From positions 12,366,706 to 12,430,705 of the forward strand of contig JAVMKO010000020.1 of NCBI GenBank assembly GCA_032164245.1: a stretch of DNA of 64,000 nt, given 5' to 3'. The position numbers were made by a program, and so were the translations under genes. The DNA is from Sternotherus odoratus (lineage: Eukaryota > Chordata > Testudines > Kinosternidae). Under the pieces are notes generated by a model, which made no database searches, had not been told where the DNA came from, and worked only from the letters and a program-made list of their open reading frames with translations. The number at the start of each line of letters is the position of its first letter. Within the stretch, counting starts at the first letter, position 1. This document shows positions 58,341 through 64,000 of this stretch, one piece after another.

Positions 58341-61300
58341 TGAGGATTATTGAATTAAAGGCTGCTCTTCCAGGATGATATTCTTAGCTATACTTCAGCA
58401 AAACATCAGTCCTCTATATCCTCCATCATTCCACTGCCAATGACCCCTTGTTCACTACCCCTTTCTCTGTTTTGCTTTTTGCGAAAAATATATCTGGTTA
58501 TAAGGCACAGCAAACATTTCAGTTTACACCTGAAATGGCAAAAGTTGTGAAGTTGGCAATGAGAATTTAAGGTAACTTTAAAAAAAATATTTAACAGAAG
58601 TATTTGGGATACGTCTCTGATTCACAAAACCTAATGAGTAGTGTGCACTGTTGCTTTGTGTGTATGGTATTTGGGCAGGTGGTGCCTAGGTAGGTGGCCA
58701 TGAGTTTTACTTTTTACACTTCAGGAAGCTGGAGATGATGATTGTGAGCTTTTCCAAAGCCACCCAAGTAATTTGGATCCCCAAATCTCTGAGGCAGCGT
58801 TGGAAATCACAGTCGTGTTTATTCCCTAAGGCATGAGGTTTTCATCCTAGCAAATCTGATGCACATCTGTATTTGATCTCCCTTTTTAAAGAGTGGCAGC
58901 ATATTTTAGCTGTGCTGCTATTATAATGAAACTAACATATTTCACTGGTGATATTTTGAGAGGGAAATTAGGCTGTTGAAAGCTGTGTCGAAGGAGATGC
59001 CTTGAAGAATGAAACCCGTAATCCTAACAACCTTTCACTTCAATCCTTGTGTCTTGCAGCATAGCTGTAACTTTGTGGCTCCTTCTAGTGGCTCACCCGC
59101 AGAGAATGTGGGTCTACTACAGCTAGAGGGGACTTACTACTTCATGTATGACAGAGGCTTATGCTTTTAGTGCTGGAAGTCATCCTGAGTTCAATACTTG
59201 GAGATGGTCTGTGTTGGTGATCACTGTACATGACACTGTCAGTGCATTGGGACTGAGATAGCTATAGTGTTTTGTCAGATATGGCTGTATATCCCTGGCA
59301 GTTTACCCAGCAAACCCCCCCCCCCCACACTGTGAAGTTCATTCAGTTGTCTTCATGGAAGCTTTGTAAAATCTTCCAAGAATTCAGGACAGGAATTGGA
59401 TAACTCCCATCCCCATACAAAGCTCCAGGAATTCCCCTTTCCTTCCATCCTATTCTTGAAGAAATTCCCTCCCACCTCCTTACTGGCTCATTCCCTCTTC
59501 TTAATTAACAACCCCCCTTTTTTTTAATCTAAATAATTTAACACTAGGAGAGAGATCCTTTTCATCTCCCCTGGATCGGGATACCAACAAAGTTTCTAAA
59601 TGAGATTTAATAATATAGTAGGACATTTAGTGTATATTAATTAAATATCAGCAGATGGTAAGGAGAGCTCTTGCTGAGACTGAAGAAGTGCAGAGAGAAA
59701 TATAACTGCCATGTAATTAAGCCAAACCTGTTGAAATAAAGAAGGTGCGATTTACTTTTTTATTAACACATTAGACTTGAATGCAATATCCAGAAATTTA
59801 ATTACTACCTTACTTTTGTTATGTTGTTTCACTCCGGACATAATACAAGTAGCAAAATTAGAACAAGTGCCAAGTTCAGCGGTACCTAGATCCAGAATTC
59901 CGCCCATTGTATAGATAGGGAAGGAGAGCTTCCTCCACAACTTCCCCACCTCTTGTCTAAGGAGTGAAGTCTTCCTGTAAGTACTGATTATAGGCAGCAT
60001 GTGCATAATTTTGTACTGGCTCCAGGTGAAGCCTTGGCATACCCTTGAAACTTAATGAGTGGTGGCTTAGTTCTCCTCCATCTTTGCTTAACTCATGTAC
60101 ATGCATATTTTTTTATTAGCAGTACCTCACATCCTTTCACCAACATTTGGCTGCACAATGATACCTGAGTAAAAGGAAAACAACAAAATCCAAAATCAAG
60201 CCGATTTTGGCTTCATATTCATTGTGGGGACTGACTTGTCATGGAACTTGAGAACATATGCACACCTCTCACCAGGTTCCCTAAGGTTTACTACTGATGA
60301 TGATGTTTGAGCAATTCAAAGCCCCGGGTTGATGCTCTGATATCTGAACCTGATAGAATTTGTGGTCTTGCCTCTTAGGCTCTGTCTATATGGAAAGAAG
60401 AGGGGAGGAGGAGAAGGGTTGCACTATTGTAAGCCTTCAGTGCAGATGTATTGCTCCAATAAAAGGAGATGTTTGCACACTTGCAAATCTCCTTAATGAG
60501 TTATCAAGGTCAACTACAGTGGTGCAATGAGATATGGGGGGTGGGGGAGGATGAATTTGTATACTGTCGCCTTGTTGTAGGAAAGTAAGGGTAACTAAGG
60601 CCTTGCTCATCCCTCCCAGGTTAGCTAAGACCTACCATGTCTTTGTGTCTGGGACAGTCCCTGCTTTTTCAGATACATCCCTGTTGAAGCAAGTGAATGG
60701 AGATGGGATGGAGAAAGGGCAGAGTCTTGGCTCTACCTTTATAACTTGCTGGCATAGCCCACCAGCTAGGGGTGCAGGGGAGGAATTGTGGCTGTCTGAG
60801 GCAGTGCCGTGACATGCCGATACTTAGGGGTGAATCTAGCACCTTATGAATAAAGACACAAACAGGACACAGACTGACTTTAGCAATTAAACAAATAAAT
60901 ATATAATGTATGTCGCCAGGGTTAACACAGTCCTGCACTTACAGAAAGTGCCATGACATACTTAATCCTGGGTGGCAAAGACTTGAATTGTAAACCTCAT
61001 CCTAAAGGCCGCAGTATGTGTATGCATATATTCTTGGAGGTGGGTATGGTAAGTATGTGCATACTTGTGAGATGTGATGGGTATTTGGGAGGATGTTTTG
61101 TGTTTCTGTCTCAATCAAATCATTTGTTGGTCACATCTGCAATTGCACTGGAGCTGGTTGAGATTCCCCCCCTCCTAACAAGACACGAATAATGATATAA
61201 AAATAGAATATTTCCACATCATTCCTGGAAAATGGTACTAAGCTGCTGAATCAGTTCCATTAGCTCCTACTATTGGAGTCCCTGTTATATTCAACCTGAC

Positions 61301-61687
61301 ATAAAACTCCCAGAAACAGACAAGAATGACATTTAAATGCATGGAATTGACAGACCTACCTTTAATTCTTTTTCTAAATAATAATGTAGAGTCACATTCT
61401 CCAGCCAATTCCACTGCCTTAAAGTACCTTCTCTGACATTTTACGGCAACAAATGAACCTCTGGCAGGGTCATTAGCTTTGGAGGATTTTCTCTTGGGAC
61501 TGAGGAAAACAGTTGCCTGTTCTAACCAGCCAGGAGATGAGAAATAAATAAATAACAGCAATAAGGGACTTGCGAGAGGCTTTTTTTGAAAAGAATAAAA
61601 TGTCGGAAACATCTCAAGCCTTCATAAAGAAAACAGACCTTTGAGAATGTATGGCTGTCAGCCAAAGAAACAAATTTAGCAGGATCA

Positions 61688-61688
<1 letters not shown>
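58341..61688. other. No gene recognised
   Basis: A C-run lies at 59317-59326. 60375-60600 starts 'ggctctgtctatatgg' and could be a worn MITE. 61200-61620 is high-complexity sequence with no repeat signature; the 124-codon minus-strand frame there (61238-61612) has no domain that I recognise. Confidence 0.35.

Positions 61689-61775
<87 letters not shown>
61689..61775. repeat. (GT)n-(TA)n microsatellite
   Basis: A short GT run passes into an ~80-bp TA run with one CATA interruption. The 81-codon minus-strand frame across it is an artefact. Confidence 0.97.
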
Positions 61776-61849
61776 TGTACTATATATGAAGTACTAAACC
61801 CCAGTGCTGTTCTTGAACCAATATGGGGATAGTCCTTGCACTCATGAAA

Positions 61850-63027
61850 TGACATTGAAAGTATTGCGTCCAGTTCTGAACAACTCAGTACCAGAGAGGC
61901 AGGGACGAAAGCAGAGAGGAGCAACAACAATGTTTTAAAGGGCTGCTCCCAATGAGTTATGGGCTAAGCTTAAAAAAGATTTTAGATTGATGCTTGGTGT
62001 ACCTGCACTACAATGAGTGGAGTTGCTTAAGGTAGTGCTACCGGGGCTGCATAATTATGTGTATAGTGAATGCAGTTAGCTGTGTTACACTGACTAATAT
62101 GAGCTGCAGAACTACTAACTGTGGTATGTAACATGACATCTAAATCAGCTTCTCTACCAGATGACTGGAGAGTAGCTAATATGATGCCAATTTTTAAAAG
62201 AGGCTCCAGAAGTGATCCTGACAATTACAGGTTGGTAAAGCCTAACTCCAGTACAGGGAAAACTAATTGAAACTATAGTAAAGAGCTGAAGTGTCAGATA
62301 CACAGAGACGAATGTAATTTCTTGGGGAAGAGTCAACATGTTTTTTGTAAAGGGAAATCATGCCTCTCCAACATGGGTGGTTGGTATAATAGGCTGGGGA
62401 GGCAGAGTCTCCCCTGTTGCTGCTGCTGCTGCCAAACCCCAGATTGTGGGGTTTGGGGGGCAAGTTCTTGTTTTATTATACCCGAGGCAAGTTTCAGGGC
62501 AGATAAGGAGGTGGTATTTGCTACTCAGTTTCCTGGGTTTATCAGGGACTTCAGGGAGTTTACTGAGGAACCCGGGAAGCTGAATAGCACATACCACCTC
62601 CTCAACCTTCCCGGAACCTGCATGGGTTCATCTCCAAAAGTTTCTTTGGATGAGAGATGAGAGGCTTTTTTCCCACAGCGGTTTGGGGTCTGGGGAAGGG
62701 GGGCATGGCAGCTGCTTGTCTGGGCTTCTCCCAAGTGGAGTGGTGACTGAAGGCTTTAGCCAGCCTAGGGTTGCTCTAGCTGAGAGGGAGGAGGTTCTCA
62801 GGGATGCTTTGCTCACAGGGTAAGGAGTCTCAGGGTTTTGGTTCAAGGGGTGAGGGGTGGATGGGGAAGAACTGGGTGCTAGCCTCCCCTACGGGGGAGC
62901 TCCTCCCACTGCCCATGCTCTCCAATCTCTTAGAATTTTTTGAGGGGTCAACAAGCATGTGAACAAGGGTGATTCGGTAGATACAGTGTACTTTGATTTC
63001 TTAGAAAGCCTTTGACAAGGTGAAATG
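61850..63027 (+). mobile_element. CR1 LINE relic with reverse-transcriptase segment, split by an insertion
   Basis: 61850-61945 ('attgcgtccagttctgaacaac', 'gagaggagcaacaacaatg') is from the 3' half of a CR1. 62140-62372 encodes, across frameshifts, the RT fingers 'LPDDWRVANMMPIFKRGS', 'DPDNYR' and 'GKLIET', then 'SQHVFCKGKSCLSN'. It resumes at 62926-63027 with relics of 'EFFEGVNKHV-KGD' and 'KAFDKV'. Stops and frameshifts make it inactive. The segments are not in simple order, so at least two CR1 fragments may be present. Confidence 0.75.
62373..62913. mobile_element. 541-bp insertion in the CR1 relic, class unknown
   Basis: It is bounded by CATGCCTCTCCAA (62359-62371) and CATGCTCTCCAA (62914-62925), a 12-13-bp near-duplication. 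Inside are a (TGC)n-like run at 62417-62431 and an imperfect hairpin: 'ggaggtggtatttgctactcagtttcctgggttt' (62508-62541) against 'gaacccgggaagctgaatagcacataccacctcc' (about 62568-62601). No coding capacity is convincing; several 67-112-codon frames cross it. Confidence 0.65.
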
Positions 63028-64000
63028 TGCCCCCGTGTAGTCAGCTTGGTGGACACCACCTAAGTCCTACACAGAGATGGTCTACGTGTTAGGGGCTTAA
63101 GTGTTGAAAGCTCTTGGACAGGTCCTGTTCACAGTGGTGAATGTCACCCGCTGTTGTGATTAGGTTTGAACATGAATCTAAATGCAGACAGGAAGAATTT
63201 TTGCTTCAGTGTCCATCTAGACAGAATTGATTTATTCTGCAAATTCATTAGCCCAACCAAAACTGTTGGGCGCACATGAAGAGCAACCTAGGTAGTGATA
63301 ACGTTTCCTGCATATTTAGCCTGCTTGCTAGCTCTGTCTGCTGCTGCTTGTTGCTTTTTTAGTAACAGATAAGACTAGTGGTGTCTGATGCACAAAAGGG
63401 TTCAGGCTACAAGTACCTCCAGCCTGTTCCCATTGGCTAGATCAATATGTAATGCATTGGAGATAGCCCTCTATCAGCGTGGGTTATCATCCTGTTAAAG
63501 GTAGCATGGAAGTGAGTTGGAGAGCTGCCACAAAGTGGTAATAAGGCTAAATCTGTTCCATGACATTAAGAGCACAGGGTTATGCAAGTTGAACCCCACT
63601 GAGTCTGGGCAGGGATGCACGTTTTTTGCCCCACACCTTGCTTTAGTGAATTTCACAGTGGTGCAAGAGAAACAGTTTTAGAGACTGAAGTTGCCTCCTT
63701 ATCAATAAGACAAAAGACAACAGGACCAAAGAGAAATACAGCCTTCCCTTTTTTGTACCCATACCAATGTGCCTCAAACCTTCCCTGAAGGAACAATCCC
63801 TGTGGATGAGAGGGGAGTTCAAGCTGAAATTTTCAATCATGGGTGCTTAAAATTGGGCTACTAAATCCATATTTAAGCAACCTGATTTTTTCAAAAGGTG
63901 CTGAGCACCCTCCAGCTCCCATTGACTTTTGGTGGGTTTTATGGGTGCTCAGATCTTCTGAAAAGCAGGATTCTTAAAAATATATTGTTGCCTAAAAATG
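63028..64000. other. No gene recognised; repeat-like block at the end
   Basis: 63830-63990 ('ttttcaaaaggtgctgagcaccctccagctcccattgacttttgg...gggtgctcagatcttctgaaaa') is an inverted-repeat-rich interspersed block (GTGCTGAGCACC is itself a palindrome). The rest shows nothing I can name. Confidence 0.4.

Noticed and set aside
61685..61930. 81-codon minus-strand frame
   Set aside because: Much of it is an Ile/Tyr repeat translated from the (TA)n microsatellite.
1..64000. CRISPR arrays, bacterial operons, phage or plasmid genes
   Set aside because: No regularly spaced direct repeats and no prokaryotic coding density. The repeat content is that of a sauropsid nuclear genome.

Overview
The window looks like nuclear DNA of a non-avian sauropsid, most likely a turtle; a crocodilian is the main alternative. 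This rests on the repeat content: CR1/L3-type LINE tails on both strands, MIR/CORE-type tRNA-derived SINEs, many hAT and TTA-flanked (Harbinger-like) miniature transposons, a Tigger-like and another mariner-like element, and decayed non-LTR retrotransposons of other clades. I saw no Alu. There are no bacterial-style operons, no CRISPR array and no functional tRNA or rRNA gene that I can support. Most long open frames are chance frames or lie inside repeats.

Layout. 1-7.6 kb: decayed retrotransposons, including a reverse-transcriptase relic at 2420-3262, and a hAT MITE nested in a CR1 tail at about 4.7 kb. 7.59-8.25 kb: a mariner-like element nested in a hAT element, both with target-site duplications. 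8.4-10.4 kb: the only convincing gene candidate. A CpG-rich start region with a CACGTG box and an RFX X-box-like site precedes an ATG in a strong Kozak context, and four exons join in phase to a predicted 150-residue protein that I do not recognise. 10.7-20 kb: two copies of an unclassified ~470-bp repeat, a possible solo LTR, GC-rich patches, and a hAT element nested in a fold-back repeat. 20-24 kb: mostly unannotated AT-rich DNA, a duplicated flank around a (TA)n tract, and a nearly perfect 102-bp inverted repeat. 25-36.4 kb: SINEs, CTACAC-ended MITEs, a CR1 split by a LINE tail, and two palindromic retroposon-like elements with 13-bp target-site duplications. 36.4-47 kb: a long stretch with nothing recognised, a decayed LINE on the minus strand, a third member of the palindromic family, and a Tigger-like MITE. 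47-64 kb: CR1, MITEs, hAT, two candidate conserved noncoding stretches, a second (TA)n tract, and a CR1 reverse-transcriptase fragment split by a 541-bp insertion.

The genes do not form a pathway; this is a repeat-rich vertebrate interval with one probable small gene. The most interesting features are (i) the four-exon gene, (ii) the palindromic retroposon family, whose three clear copies each have 13-bp direct repeats and one of which carries a hammerhead-ribozyme-like motif, (iii) the 102-bp GC-rich inverted repeat, and (iv) several nested insertions that give a relative order of transposon activity.
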